Shown: positions 1-8,362, numbered from the stretch's first letter. The stretch is 35,850 bases of DNA from Ruminiclostridium sp. (GCA_017941355.1 JAGAWN010000036.1:1-35850), one strand, 5' to 3'. Made by a program: numbers and translations. The notes: generated from the letters alone by a model not told the origin.

Positions 1-1
1 C

Positions 2-1282
2 GAGCCGAGTATCGGTCTGCACCAGCGCGACAACGACAAACTCATCGGAACGCTCAAGAACCTGCGTGATCTCGGAAATACGGTCATTGTGGTCGAGCAT
101 GACGAGGACACCATGCGCGCGGCGGACTACATCGTGGATATAGGTCCCGGCGCGGGCGTGAACGGCGGCGAAGTTGTAGCCTGCGGCACTGCCGAAGAAA
201 TAATGAAGTGCGAAAAGTCCGTTACCGGGCAGTATCTTTCCGGCGCGAAGAAGATACCCGTCCCGAAGGAGCGCCGCGTTCCCGACGGCAGATACCTCAG
301 AATAAAGGGAGCAGCCGAGAACAACCTTAAAAATATAAACGTGGATATCCCGCTGGGCGTGTTCACCTGCGTGACCGGAGTTTCCGGCAGCGGGAAGAGT
401 TCCCTCGTCAACGAGATACTTTACAACTACCTTGCGGGCGTTCTGAACCGCGCCCGTACCCATGTAGGCAAATGCAAGAGCATCACCGGGGCGGGAATGC
501 TCGATAAGGTGATAGCTATAGATCAGGCGCCTATCGGCAGGACTCCGCGCTCCAACCCGGCAACATATACGGGCGTGTTCACGGATATCCGCGATCTGTT
601 CGCGTCCACGAATGACGCGAAAATGAAAGGATTCAGCACGGCGAGGTTCTCGTTCAATGTCAAGGGCGGACGGTGCGAAGCCTGCCAGGGCGACGGTATC
701 ATCAAGATCGAGATGCACTTCCTGCCGGACGTATATGTTCCATGCGATGTGTGCAAGGGCAAGCGCTATAACCGCGAGACTCTTGAAGTCCGCTACAAGG
801 GCAAAAACATCTATGACGTGCTTGAAATGACTATCGACGAGGGCTGCAAGTTTTTCGAGAACGTCCCGAAGATACACCGCAAACTGCAAACGCTCTGCGA
901 CGTGGGACTGGGCTATGTGAAGATAGGTCAGCCGGCAACTACCCTTTCCGGCGGTGAGGCACAGCGCGTGAAGCTTGCCACCGAGCTTGCCCGCCGTGCG
1001 ACCGGACGCACGGTGTATATTCTCGACGAACCGACCACGGGACTGCACACGGCGGACGTTCACAAGCTGATAGAGGTATTGCAGCTTCTCGTTGAGGGCG
1101 GCAATACGGTCATCGTCATCGAACACAACCTCGATGTAATCAAGACTGCCGATCACATTATAGACTTAGGGCCGGAGGGCGGCGACAAGGGAGGTACTGT
1201 GGTTGCTCACGGTACCCCGGAGGAAGTTGCGAAAGTTAAGGAGTCATACACAGGACAGTATCTCAAAAAAATGCTGCGTTAA
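2..1282 (+). CDS. uvrA: UvrABC excinuclease subunit A, C-terminal part (5' end outside window)
   Basis: UvrA is the DNA-damage recognition ATPase of nucleotide excision repair; as a dimer it loads UvrB onto lesions in the cytoplasm. The frame is open from base 2, so about 426 of the usual ~940 residues are present. The visible part starts at the end of the first ABC domain ([11 protein letters not shown], then VIVVEHD). It continues with the second Walker A (GVSGSGKSS), the C-terminal zinc finger (CEAC about 20 residues before CDVC), the ABC signature [12 protein letters not shown] and the second Walker B ([11 protein letters not shown]). All nucleotide and zinc ligands seen are intact. The internal ATG at base 89 is not the start; the reading frame runs off the left edge. 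A shared terminator separates it from the convergent bioB. Confidence 0.97.
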   Translation, partial: EPSIGLHQRDNDKLIGTLKNLRDLGNTVIVVEHDEDTMRAADYIVDIGPGAGVNGGEVVACGTAEEIMKCEKSVTGQYLSGAKKIPVPKERRVPDGRYLRIKGAAENNLKNINVDIPLGVFTCVTGVSGSGKSSLVNEILYNYLAGVLNRARTHVGKCKSITGAGMLDKVIAIDQAPIGRTPRSNPATYTGVFTDIRDLFASTNDAKMKGFSTARFSFNVKGGRCEACQGDGIIKIEMHFLPDVYVPCDVCKGKRYNRETLEVRYKGKNIYDVLEMTIDEGCKFFENVPKIHRKLQTLCDVGLGYVKIGQPATTLSGGEAQRVKLATELARRATGRTVYILDEPTTGLHTADVHKLIEVLQLLVEGGNTVIVIEHNLDVIKTADHIIDLGPEGGDKGGTVVAHGTPEEVAKVKESYTGQYLKKMLR

Positions 1283-1337
1283 AACTCTTATCTGCCGCGC
1301 GGGATATTTTCAGTTTCACGGCAGTCTCATAAAAACA

Positions 1338-1368
1338 ACAGCAGACTCAGTGTATCCGAGTCTGCTGT
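1338..1368. terminator. Bidirectional terminator between uvrA and bioB
   Basis: A perfect 11-bp stem (ACAGCAGACTC paired with GAGTCTGCTGT) with a 9-base loop lies between the convergent 3' ends of uvrA and bioB. On the minus strand it is followed by TGTTTTTAT, a fair U-tract. On the plus strand the tail is only ATTATTA. Confidence 0.8.
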
Positions 1369-1388
1369 ATTATTACCAGAAAGCGCGG

Positions 1389-2363
1389 TTATTCTTCTTC
1401 GGCGGTGAATCCGAGACTTTCGATAAGACACAGGGTATCATCTATCCCCTGCCCTCCCGCGGTAAGATAACCCGCAGCGAAGATCGAGTCAACCACTCTG
1501 AAAAGCTTATCCTCATGACCGGCAAAGTATTTCTCGCGCCCTGCCGCACAGCGTATATCCGCTTTCGGCACCATAAGACGTGCTGCGCAAAGGACTTTGA
1601 TGCAATATTCGTAAGTAAGTGCGGAAACGTCCCTGTCCGCAAGCCTTGTCCCCTCGATCGGAAGCAGGAAGTTTATCGGCACGGACTCCGGCGATATCTC
1701 CCGAACGTCCAGCAGCATATCCGCGATATCCTCCTCTGTCTCGCCCATGCCGACGATCCCGCCGCAGCACATTTCAAATCCCATGCCTTTGAGCATACGG
1801 ATATTGTCAATGCGCTGCTGATAGGTATGAGTGGAACAGATGTTCGGATAGAAACGGCGGCTGCTGTTGAGATTGTGGTTTATGCGGTCAAGACCCGCTT
1901 CTTTCAGCATACGCGCCTGATCCTCGGTGAGAAAGCCGATAGAGCAGCAGATATGCGTTCCGTTCTCTTTCATACGGCGTATCCGCTCCGCAAGCGCGCG
2001 TATCTCATCATCACCGAAGCGTATGCCGCTCAGCCCTATGCAGTGCCGCGCAAGATGCTTCTCCGCCACAAGCTTGTCGTCGCCGTACAGCTTTTCGTCG
2101 GAAACGCTGGCATACTTCTCTATGTCCGCACCGGAACGGCAGGACTGAGCGCAGTATGCGCAATCCTGTGAGCAATTGCCGCTGCGTGCGTTTGTAAGGA
2201 GCTGCACGCTCACTTTTCTTCCCTTGTACTTTGTGCGCAGAGCGTATGCCGCCTCTATAAGCTGTTCCGTCTGATCGTCGGGAAGCTTCAGCAGCCCGAC
2301 AAGCTCATCTCTTGTCAGTCCGCGCTCCTCACTGTAGTTTTTCAGAAATCCTGTATTTTCCAT
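1389..2363 (-). CDS. bioB: Biotin synthase
   Basis: Radical-SAM enzyme that inserts sulfur into dethiobiotin, the last step of biotin synthesis. The 324-residue length fits the family. The [4Fe-4S]/SAM motif CxxxCxxC is CSQDCAYC (C64, C68, C71). Residues expected to bind the auxiliary [2Fe-2S] cluster are present: a Cys in RHCIGLSG, a Cys in HICCSIG, a Cys in MCCGGIVGMGET, and the Arg in DIRCAAGRE. The block DRINHNLNSS is also typical of BioB. Start: ATG at 2363 preceded by GGGAGAG at good spacing. No other biotin genes lie in the window, so the cell either takes up dethiobiotin or encodes the earlier steps elsewhere. HydE-like relatives are less likely because all BioB cluster ligands are present. 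Confidence 0.9.
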   Translation of the reverse strand: MENTGFLKNYSEERGLTRDELVGLLKLPDDQTEQLIEAAYALRTKYKGRKVSVQLLTNARSGNCSQDCAYCAQSCRSGADIEKYASVSDEKLYGDDKLVAEKHLARHCIGLSGIRFGDDEIRALAERIRRMKENGTHICCSIGFLTEDQARMLKEAGLDRINHNLNSSRRFYPNICSTHTYQQRIDNIRMLKGMGFEMCCGGIVGMGETEEDIADMLLDVREISPESVPINFLLPIEGTRLADRDVSALTYEYCIKVLCAARLMVPKADIRCAAGREKYFAGHEDKLFRVVDSIFAAGYLTAGGQGIDDTLCLIESLGFTAEEE

Positions 2364-2406
2364 ATTCTCTCCCTTTTCTGCCTTTAAGCCTATATTGTTC
2401 CGTTAC

Positions 2407-2435
2407 AGTATATCACATTTCCGCAGAAAAGTAAA
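2407..2435 (-). promoter_or_regulatory. Candidate promoter of bioB
   Basis: On the minus strand, TTTACT (2435-2430) and TATACT (2412-2407) are 17 bases apart, about 45 bases before the bioB ATG. The -35 box lies in the U-tract of the radC terminator, so bioB seems to be transcribed on its own. Confidence 0.5.
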
Positions 2436-2469
2436 GATGTCCGGCAGACCGATTATTCTGCCGGACATC
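2436..2469 (-). terminator. Terminator of radC
   Basis: A perfect 13-bp stem (GATGTCCGGCAGA / TCTGCCGGACATC) with an 8-base loop starts 10 bases after the radC stop codon. On the minus strand it is followed by TTTACTTTTC. Confidence 0.8.
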
Positions 2470-2478
2470 GCAGCCGCT

Positions 2479-3198
2479 CTACAGCTCTTCCGTCCATATA
2501 CTTCCGGCATAGTGCGAGGTGCGCATTGACTGGCTGCCGCCCTCACTTACTATGATGTGATCCGCTATTTCTATATCGAACTTTCTGAAATCATGCACAA
2601 GTTCGCGGGTAACATAGAAATCATCCTTTGATGCCACGGCAAACCCGTGCGGGTGGTTATGCGCGATTATTACCTTGTCGCAGCCGCACTCCGACACAAA
2701 ATCCATAAGCTTTCTCCGCGGAAATCCGACGGAAGTGATATCACCCTCCGCAAGCTTTCGTTCGCACAGGAGCCTGTACTTCGGAGTGATCGCCGCCGCG
2801 TGTACTTCTTCCCGCTCAACTCCCGCGAAAAGCGCTTCAAAATACGCACAGACATCTTTGATCTCGTCGGTGAACTGTTCGTCCGGATCAAGCTGGCGAT
2901 TCTTTATGTAGTACGACGAAAACTCCCTCAGAAACATTATGTATGTGGCAGAATTCTCGCTTATACCGCGTATGTTCATCAGCCGTCTGCGCGGAGCTTC
3001 TATCACATCGCATAATCTTCCGCCGAATTCGTTCAGAAGAGCATGGGCGATCACATTTGTATTGTTCCTCGGAATCCCGTAGAACAAAGCAAACTCAAGT
3101 ATCTGATGCTCGTTGAAGCTTTCCAGCCCGAGTTCCAGAAACTGCTCCCTCATTCTCTTTCTATGCCCCTCGTGAACATTCTTACCCTTCTCAGCCAT
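2479..3198 (-). CDS. radC: RadC family JAB/MPN-domain protein
   Basis: Member of the RadC (UPF0758) family, historically linked to DNA repair but of uncertain biochemical role. It has 239 residues. The N-terminal helical region contains the family block beginning EGHRKRMREQF and a helix-hairpin-helix-like segment (LMNIRGISENSA). The C-terminal JAB1/MPN metalloprotease-like fold carries the zinc motif HNHPHG followed by the acidic site in ASKDD. The usual HNHPSG is changed to HNHPHG, which keeps both His ligands. Start ATG at 3198 has AAAGAGG upstream. A minus-strand promoter candidate lies about 370 bases upstream, which would give a long leader that includes a repeat element. Confidence 0.88.
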   Translation of the reverse strand: MAEKGKNVHEGHRKRMREQFLELGLESFNEHQILEFALFYGIPRNNTNVIAHALLNEFGGRLCDVIEAPRRRLMNIRGISENSATYIMFLREFSSYYIKNRQLDPDEQFTDEIKDVCAYFEALFAGVEREEVHAAAITPKYRLLCERKLAEGDITSVGFPRRKLMDFVSECGCDKVIIAHNHPHGFAVASKDDFYVTRELVHDFRKFDIEIADHIIVSEGGSQSMRTSHYAGSIWTEEL

Positions 3199-3331
3199 AC
3201 CACAGACCTCTTTGCAGCATTTGTCAGCACTCCGTCATACACACAGTACCGCTCGCCGCTTCTCATGCCTTTCGCGGCAAGAACAGCATGACCGACAGGT
3301 GCAGTAATAACAGCATATTTTCTGCTGCTCC

Positions 3332-3510
3332 GATATTAAAGGAACCGCTGATCAAATCGCTTTTTTCAAAACAGCCGGCACCGTGAAACACATATAATCC
3401 CCCAAAATTGAGTCTTTATCGGTTTATTAATGCGGCGATCAGCCGGTTGACTATTTGTTCTCTCCCCCGCCTACCGCAAGGGGGAGAGAACGTAATGTAC
3501 CGGCTTTAAG
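3332..3510. repeat. Repeat locus in the 543-base gap between radC and the next gene (copy 1)
   Basis: The 3199-3741 gap has no convincing gene. Its centre holds sequence blocks shared with a second locus at 25320-25535. GGAACCGCTGATCAAATCGC (3341-3360) matches 25405-25424 with one difference. CACCGTGAAA and TATAAT follow in the same order. TTTATTAATGCGG and AGAACGTAATGTA occur there in inverted orientation. A perfect 12-bp hairpin (GTTCTCTCCCCC, 3457-3468, with 3480-3491) sits in this locus. The arrangement suggests a decayed copy of the same mobile palindromic element. Confidence 0.6.
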
Positions 3511-3565
3511 CGCCAATCATTTCATTATCAAAGTAATAATCGGCGGTTTCCAAAGTATCTGTATT

Positions 3566-3595
3566 ATTGTACCATATATCAGACCGGAATGTCAA
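3566..3595 (-). promoter_or_regulatory. Candidate minus-strand promoter facing radC
   Basis: TTGACA (3595-3590) and TACAAT (3571-3566) are separated by 18 bases on the minus strand. The next gene in that direction is radC, so the leader would be about 360 bases long and contain the hairpin at 3457-3491. Confidence 0.45.
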
Positions 3596-3678
3596 CATTT
3601 TTTTGTTTTCGCAGAAGATACGGCAGCAAACTGCTCCTGCGTCCCCGCCCGCACCCACGGACAGATCAGAAAAAACTT

Positions 3679-3707
3679 TTGACTTATCACGCAGAATGTG
3701 CTATAAT
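3679..3707 (+). promoter_or_regulatory. Promoter of the tocopherol-cyclase-like gene
   Basis: TTGACT and TATAAT are separated by 17 bases, 34 bases before the TTG start codon. The -10 box is consensus. Confidence 0.75.
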
Positions 3708-3741
3708 TGCAGTAGAAACATCACGAAAGGACTGATACACT

Positions 3742-4875
3742 TTGTCATTCATCAAACACGATATTGAAAGAGACTCATTCATGCTCGACGGCGGACTCGG
3801 CTTCGAGGGCTATGACTGGTGGTGGCATTCCTTTACCGGAATTAATGACCGGACAGGCGAAGAGAAGTCGTTCTTCATCGAGTTTTTCGGCTGCAACCCT
3901 ATCCTCGGCGGTGCCGAGCCGATACTCGGACAGACCCCGGAAAACAAACGGCTGCACAAAAAGCCTTCCTATCTCATGGTAAAGGCAGGCTGCTGGGGAG
4001 ACGGAAAGTGCCAGCTCCACAGATTCTTCCCCTGGAACAAGGTGCGTATAACCAACAGTACCCCGTTCATGCTGAGCATCGACGACTGTGTGGTATCCGA
4101 AACTATCCTGCGGGGAAGCGCCGACGTGTCTCCGGAGCAGGCAGCGGATCCCGGATATATGTGTGACAGCGGCTCTATGCAGTGGGCGCTGCGCATGGAA
4201 AAGCAGATACCGTTCAACGTGGGCTACGGCGCGGGAAAGCTGCTGCGCGATATGGAAGCGTTCGAGATGTACTGGCACGCGGAGGGAATGAAAACGCTGT
4301 ACTCCGGTACCGTGGTGCTGAACGGCGAGACATACACCGTGACACCGGAGACTTCCTACGGCTACGCGGACAAGAACTGGGGCAGGGATTTCACAAGCCC
4401 GTGGGTATGGCTGTCGTCATGGGATCTCACAAGCCTGAAAACCGGAAAAAAGCTTGAAAACAGCGTTTTTGACATCGGCGGAGGCTGCCCGAAAGTGTAC
4501 GGGATACCGCTGAAACGACAGCTCCTCAGCGCGTTCATGTATGAGGGAACGCCGTATGAGTTCAACTTCTCCAAGCCGTGGACGGGCGTTAAGACCGTAT
4601 TCCGCAGCAAGGAAACGGACACGGAAGTGTTCTGGTTCGTAATGCAGGAAAGCAGCGATGCCGTCATGACAACAAGAGTGCGCTGCAAAAAGAAAGATAT
4701 GCTGCTGGTGAACTATGAAGCCCCCGACGGCAGCAAGCGCCACAACAGGCTCTGGAACGGCGGAAACGGCAAAGGGCTTATCCGTCTGTACAGCAAGTCA
4801 CACGGCGGGAAAAGAACGCTTATCGACGAGATACGCGCAGAGCATATCGGCTGTGAATACGGAGAATACTGCTGA
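3742..4875 (+). CDS. Tocopherol-cyclase-like (lipocalin-fold) protein
   Basis: A 377-residue cytosolic protein with the hallmark of the tocopherol cyclase/AttH-like superfamily: YADKNWGRDFTSPWVWLSS in the middle, plus many Trp, Tyr and Gly residues consistent with a beta-barrel (GYDWWWHSFTG near the N-terminus). In plants the family cyclises prenylated quinols. Bacterial members in Clostridia have no assigned substrate, and no prenylquinone genes are present here, so a hydrophobic-ligand role is only inference. The start appears to be TTG at 3742, with GAAAGGA 11 bases upstream. The ATG at 3781 also has a weak GAAAGAG before it, but residues before it (IKHDIERDSF) look like part of the conserved N-terminus. 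The gene is monocistronic by its own promoter. No signal peptide is visible. Confidence 0.75.
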   Translation: MSFIKHDIERDSFMLDGGLGFEGYDWWWHSFTGINDRTGEEKSFFIEFFGCNPILGGAEPILGQTPENKRLHKKPSYLMVKAGCWGDGKCQLHRFFPWNKVRITNSTPFMLSIDDCVVSETILRGSADVSPEQAADPGYMCDSGSMQWALRMEKQIPFNVGYGAGKLLRDMEAFEMYWHAEGMKTLYSGTVVLNGETYTVTPETSYGYADKNWGRDFTSPWVWLSSWDLTSLKTGKKLENSVFDIGGGCPKVYGIPLKRQLLSAFMYEGTPYEFNFSKPWTGVKTVFRSKETDTEVFWFVMQESSDAVMTTRVRCKKKDMLLVNYEAPDGSKRHNRLWNGGNGKGLIRLYSKSHGGKRTLIDEIRAEHIGCEYGEYC

Positions 4876-4926
4876 CAGCTTTGTGCGGATAAGTAAAAAA
4901 TATTTGTTATTTTATATCAAAAGCCC

Positions 4927-4955
4927 TTGAAAAAGCTGCCGTGATAGTGTATAAT
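4927..4955 (+). promoter_or_regulatory. Promoter of the phosphodiesterase-urea channel pair
   Basis: TTGAAA and TATAAT with a 17-base spacer, ending 42 bases before the ATG at 4998. Confidence 0.75.
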
Positions 4956-4997
4956 ATACAATAAAGTTATTCTGCCTGCTTTAAGGAGGACACATGA

Positions 4998-6740
4998 ATG
5001 AGCGATGATCTGAAAACCACTGTTGAACCGGACGAAAACCATATCCCTACCGGACTGCCCGGCGGGTTCTTCATATATAACGCGGGCGGTAATGAAGAGA
5101 TCCTGTTTGCAGAGGACAATGTAATAAAGCTCTTCGGCTGCAGGGATATCAAAGAGTTCCGCGAATACACCGGAAACAGCTTCAGAGGTATGGTTCACCC
5201 CGAGGACTACGACAAGATACAGAACGAGATCCAGTCACAGACCATGACTGTCGAAAAGCGTCATGACTATGTGCGCTACCGCATAATATCCAAAACCGGA
5301 GAAACGCGCTACATAGAGGATTTCGGGCATCTGCTCCACGGCGAACACGGTAAAAGCTACTTCTACGTCTTTATCGTCGATATCGACAAGAACGAGTATC
5401 TCAACCGCAGCCGCAACAGCTTCGCGGAAACACAGATCTTCTCCATGAACCAGAACAATGACCGTCTTACGGGACTCTACAACAGAGCAACCTTCTATCA
5501 GAAAGTCCAGGAGCTTATCTCGGATCCCGAACAGCGCAGCCGTGCAAAATTCACATTTGTTCATCTCGATATAGCAAATTTCAAGATATTCAACGAACGC
5601 TACGGATTCCAGCGCGGCGACGATCTTCTCTGCCGCGTGGCTTACACTATACGGAGCATTTTCGGTGATTCCGGGATCATTTCGCGGTTCTCCAACGACC
5701 ATTTCGTTATCTGCACTGTAGCGGAAAATGTCCCCGAACTTGTGACAGAAGTGCATGACTCGATCCTCCAGATCATAGAGGGTACGCGTGTGGAGATACG
5801 CGCCGGCATATACGAACTTGAGGACACCTGCACCGAAGTGGGTCTTGCCTGCGATCACGCCCGCCTTGCCTGCAACACCGTCAAGCACCGCTATGACGTG
5901 ATCTACAATATCTACGATGTTACACTGTACGAAAAGCTCCGCAAACAGCAGTATGTGGTTGACTACGTTGACGATGCTGTTGAGAAGGAATACATAAAGG
6001 TATTCTATCAGCCGGTCATTCGTGTGGCGACCGGAGAGATCTGCGGATATGAAGCTCTGGCGCGCTGGATAGACCCGAAATTCGGCTTCCTCTCCCCCGC
6101 CGACTTCATAGACACCCTTGAAAAATTCCACCTAATCCACAAAATAGACAGCTACGTTGTAAAGAAAGTATGCGAGGACTACAGCATCCTCATGGATTGC
6201 GGAGAGCCGATAGTTCCGGTTTCCGTGAATCTTTCGCGGCTTGACTTCGAACTGTGCGACATCGTCGATATCGTTGAGAACTACCGCAGCCTGTACAATG
6301 TTCCCCGCAGTATGCTTGACATCGAGGTAACGGAAAGTGCGCTGAACGAGAAGTCGGATCACCTGAAAAACGAGTGTAAGAAATTCCGCAATTCGGGTTA
6401 CCAGATATGGATAGACGACTTCGGAAGCGGATATTCCTCACTCAACACGCTCATGGAGTACGACTTCGATGTGCTGAAGCTGGATATGGAGTTCCTGCGC
6501 ACATTCGACAAGAATCCGAGAACCGGCAACCTGCTGAACTATATAGTTTACGCGGCAGTCGAAATGGGAGTGAAGCCGCTCTGCGAGGGCGTTGAAACAG
6601 AGGAACACTACAGGTTCCTTAAATCTATCGGCTGCGAAAAAGCGCAGGGCTACTATTTCGGCAAGCCTATGACGCTGGAAGAAACAAGAAGATACACACG
6701 CGAAAAGGGACTGAAATGGGAGACTGTCTCCGACAGATAA
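4998..6740 (+). CDS. Cyclic-di-GMP phosphodiesterase: PAS-like, degenerate GGDEF, EAL
   Basis: A 580-residue soluble protein. Residues ~20-130 look like a PAS fold (MVHPEDYDKI, then a TGETRYIEDFG strand pair). Residues ~155-310 are a GGDEF domain beginning DRLTGLYNRATF, but its active-site loop is FSNDHF (231-236) instead of GGDEF, so cyclase activity is not expected. Residues ~325-570 are an EAL domain with E352 in YEALARW, VSVNLSR, IEVTES, WIDDFGSGYSSL, a Lys in VLKLD and EGVET followed by QGYYFGKP. All metal and catalytic residues I can check are present, so c-di-GMP hydrolysis is likely, gated by the PAS and perhaps by GTP binding to the dead GGDEF. There are no membrane segments. The start ATG at 4998 has AAGGAGGA 7 bases upstream; an out-of-frame ATG at 4994 ends after four codons. 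Confidence 0.92.
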   Translation: MSDDLKTTVEPDENHIPTGLPGGFFIYNAGGNEEILFAEDNVIKLFGCRDIKEFREYTGNSFRGMVHPEDYDKIQNEIQSQTMTVEKRHDYVRYRIISKTGETRYIEDFGHLLHGEHGKSYFYVFIVDIDKNEYLNRSRNSFAETQIFSMNQNNDRLTGLYNRATFYQKVQELISDPEQRSRAKFTFVHLDIANFKIFNERYGFQRGDDLLCRVAYTIRSIFGDSGIISRFSNDHFVICTVAENVPELVTEVHDSILQIIEGTRVEIRAGIYELEDTCTEVGLACDHARLACNTVKHRYDVIYNIYDVTLYEKLRKQQYVVDYVDDAVEKEYIKVFYQPVIRVATGEICGYEALARWIDPKFGFLSPADFIDTLEKFHLIHKIDSYVVKKVCEDYSILMDCGEPIVPVSVNLSRLDFELCDIVDIVENYRSLYNVPRSMLDIEVTESALNEKSDHLKNECKKFRNSGYQIWIDDFGSGYSSLNTLMEYDFDVLKLDMEFLRTFDKNPRTGNLLNYIVYAAVEMGVKPLCEGVETEEHYRFLKSIGCEKAQGYYFGKPMTLEETRRYTREKGLKWETVSDR

Positions 6741-6750
6741 GGAGGACGCT

Positions 6751-7257
6751 ATGCTTGGAGTGTGCCTGCTTTTTGTGGGGATAGTTCTGATAAACAACGG
6801 CGTATGCACGCTTATGAAAGTGCCGCCGAAAGCAGCCGCGGTAATGAACATATTCACCGGCGGACTGTCGCTTATCATCAACGTTCTCAATCTTATACAG
6901 GGCAATTACTACGCTGCCGGGACGGGACTGCTGTTCTGCTTCACCTACCTGTTTGCGTCAATACTCGATATTTTCGGGCTTGACGAGAGACCTTTCGCGG
7001 TATTCTCAACATTCGTCGCCGTAAACGCCGTAGTTTTCGGCATAGTCGAGGGCATTACCGGCTGTGAAGCGCTCGGAATACAGCCGGATATCCGCTGGGC
7101 GGCTATATGGTGGCTGTGGGCGGTACTTTGGGGAACATCGTTCTTCACGGGGATCCTCGGCAAAAACCTCGGAAAGTTCGTGCCGGCACTGCAGGTATTC
7201 GAGGGAGTAGTGACAGCATGGATACCGGGAGTAATGCTTCTTCTCGGTATATGGTGA
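6751..7257 (+). CDS. UreI/AmiS-family urea or short-chain amide channel
   Basis: A 168-residue protein with about six hydrophobic segments, collinear with Helicobacter UreI. Shared blocks are the N-terminal MLG...LLxVGIVLINNG, KVPPKAAAVMN, GGLSLIINV, TGLLFCFTYL, FGLDERP and the Trp-rich IWWLWAVLWG before the last helix, which ends TAWIPG. UreI is a proton-gated urea channel in the inner membrane; AmiS relatives move short amides. The first periplasmic loop is much shorter than in Helicobacter, where part of the acid sensing resides, so gating may differ. It starts 10 bases after the phosphodiesterase stop codon, with AAGGAGG overlapping that stop, so the two are almost certainly cotranscribed. 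No urease or amidase gene is in the window. The substrate is therefore inferred. Confidence 0.85.
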   Translation: MLGVCLLFVGIVLINNGVCTLMKVPPKAAAVMNIFTGGLSLIINVLNLIQGNYYAAGTGLLFCFTYLFASILDIFGLDERPFAVFSTFVAVNAVVFGIVEGITGCEALGIQPDIRWAAIWWLWAVLWGTSFFTGILGKNLGKFVPALQVFEGVVTAWIPGVMLLLGIW

Positions 7258-7281
7258 GAAGATGAAATTTTACAGAGTTTA

Positions 7282-7310
7282 TTGACTTTTTATCCCGAAA
7301 GGGATATAAT
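7282..7310 (+). promoter_or_regulatory. Promoter of the SPNTG surface protein, with palindromic spacer
   Basis: TTGACT and TATAAT are separated by 17 bases. The spacer and the first bases of the -10 box contain TATCCC-GAAA-GGGATA, an inverted repeat that could be an operator. A second imperfect hairpin in the leader (7317-7338, GCAGG-AACA-CCTGC flanked by GATC) precedes the ribosome binding site. Confidence 0.7.
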
Positions 7311-7376
7311 AAATATGATCGGCAGGAACACCTGCGATCGGTTTTGAAACGCATATTCATACAGGAGGATAAAATT

Positions 7377-8201
7377 ATGAATTTCAAAAAAACAGCTTCG
7401 ATATTTGCAGCGGCAGCACTGACAGCAGCAACAGCAGTTTCGGCAGGCGCGGCGCTTGTTGTTTCCGAAAATCCCAACCCCGCACTCACAAGCAGCGCAG
7501 GTATGTGGATGGAGAAGATATACGTTCCGGAGCAGGGTATTGATTTCGGCATAGACCCGCGTGAACTCGGTTCGATCAAGTTCACGATAACTCCCGAATC
7601 CCCCGAGGATTTCGAGGGCGGCACAGGCGGTGCAGTCATACTTTCCAGCGGTCCTACCATAAGCGTTGACCACAACTGGCCGCAGGCTAACTTCTGGGGC
7701 GTTTACGACGAGGAGCATGAGATATACGCCCGTGACCCCGAGAATGACCCGAACCCGATACAGGTACAGACAGAGGGAGACTATATTTACTCGCTCACAC
7801 TGAATGTTGACGAAACTAACAATGTACAGGACGATGCTTACAACGATCCGTCGATATATGTTCAGGTAGCTCTTTCAGAATGGGGCAACGAGATCTTCTC
7901 GGATATGAGAGTCCTGAGTCTTGAGCTTTTCGACAAATCCGGAAGTCTTCTCGCTAAATTTGACGGCGACGGAAACCTCATAGACGGCTCGGCAGCACAG
8001 TCCGCACCTGCTGCGGAAGCTGCACCGGCTGAGGAAGCAGCTTCCGGGGCAGCTCCGGCTCCCGCGCAGGCAGGCGACGTTCAGGCTGCGGCAGCTTCTT
8101 CAAAAGGCTCGCCGAACACAGGTATCGGTGATGTTGCCGTGATCGCGGGTATCGCAGTCGCGGCGGCAGGCGCACTTATCATCACCGCAAAGAGAAAGTG
8201 A
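7377..8201 (+). CDS. Secreted surface protein with SPNTG sortase-type anchor
   Basis: A 274-residue exported protein of unknown function. Residues 1-30 form a signal peptide (FKKTASIFAAAALTAATA). Residues ~35-215 are an acidic beta-rich domain that I do not recognise (blocks such as GSIKFTITPE and IYSLTLNVDETN). Residues ~216-243 are an Ala/Pro/Glu-rich wall-spanning linker. SPNTG at 245-249 is followed by a hydrophobic helix and the tail KRK, the layout of a sortase substrate with a non-LPXTG signal common in Clostridia. The start ATG at 7377 has AGGAGG 9 bases upstream; an ATG-like upstream start would place the signal peptide behind a charged extension and is not supported. It has its own promoter and terminator. 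No sortase gene is in the window. Confidence 0.82.
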   Translation: MNFKKTASIFAAAALTAATAVSAGAALVVSENPNPALTSSAGMWMEKIYVPEQGIDFGIDPRELGSIKFTITPESPEDFEGGTGGAVILSSGPTISVDHNWPQANFWGVYDEEHEIYARDPENDPNPIQVQTEGDYIYSLTLNVDETNNVQDDAYNDPSIYVQVALSEWGNEIFSDMRVLSLELFDKSGSLLAKFDGDGNLIDGSAAQSAPAAEAAPAEEAASGAAPAPAQAGDVQAAAASSKGSPNTGIGDVAVIAGIAVAAAGALIITAKRK

Positions 8202-8228
8202 TCTGTCAGCAGATATTGATATTCCCGT

Positions 8229-8256
8229 CCCCCGCAGCTATAACTGCGGGGGTTTT
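8229..8256 (+). terminator. Terminator after the surface-protein gene
   Basis: A perfect 9-bp GC-rich stem (CCCCCGCAG / CTGCGGGGG) with loop CTATAA, followed by TTTTG. Confidence 0.88.
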
Positions 8257-8295
8257 GCTGTATAACCATTTCGCCGGAAATCCATTCGTTCCCTC

Positions 8296-8324
8296 TTGCA
8301 AAAAAACAAGATATGTGATATAAT
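8296..8324 (+). promoter_or_regulatory. Promoter of the iorAB-kinase operon
   Basis: TTGCAA and TATAAT with 17-base spacing, ending 38 bases before iorA. Confidence 0.72.
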
Positions 8325-8362
8325 AGAAGGTAACTTTTACAGAGAAGAAAGGACTGATTTTT

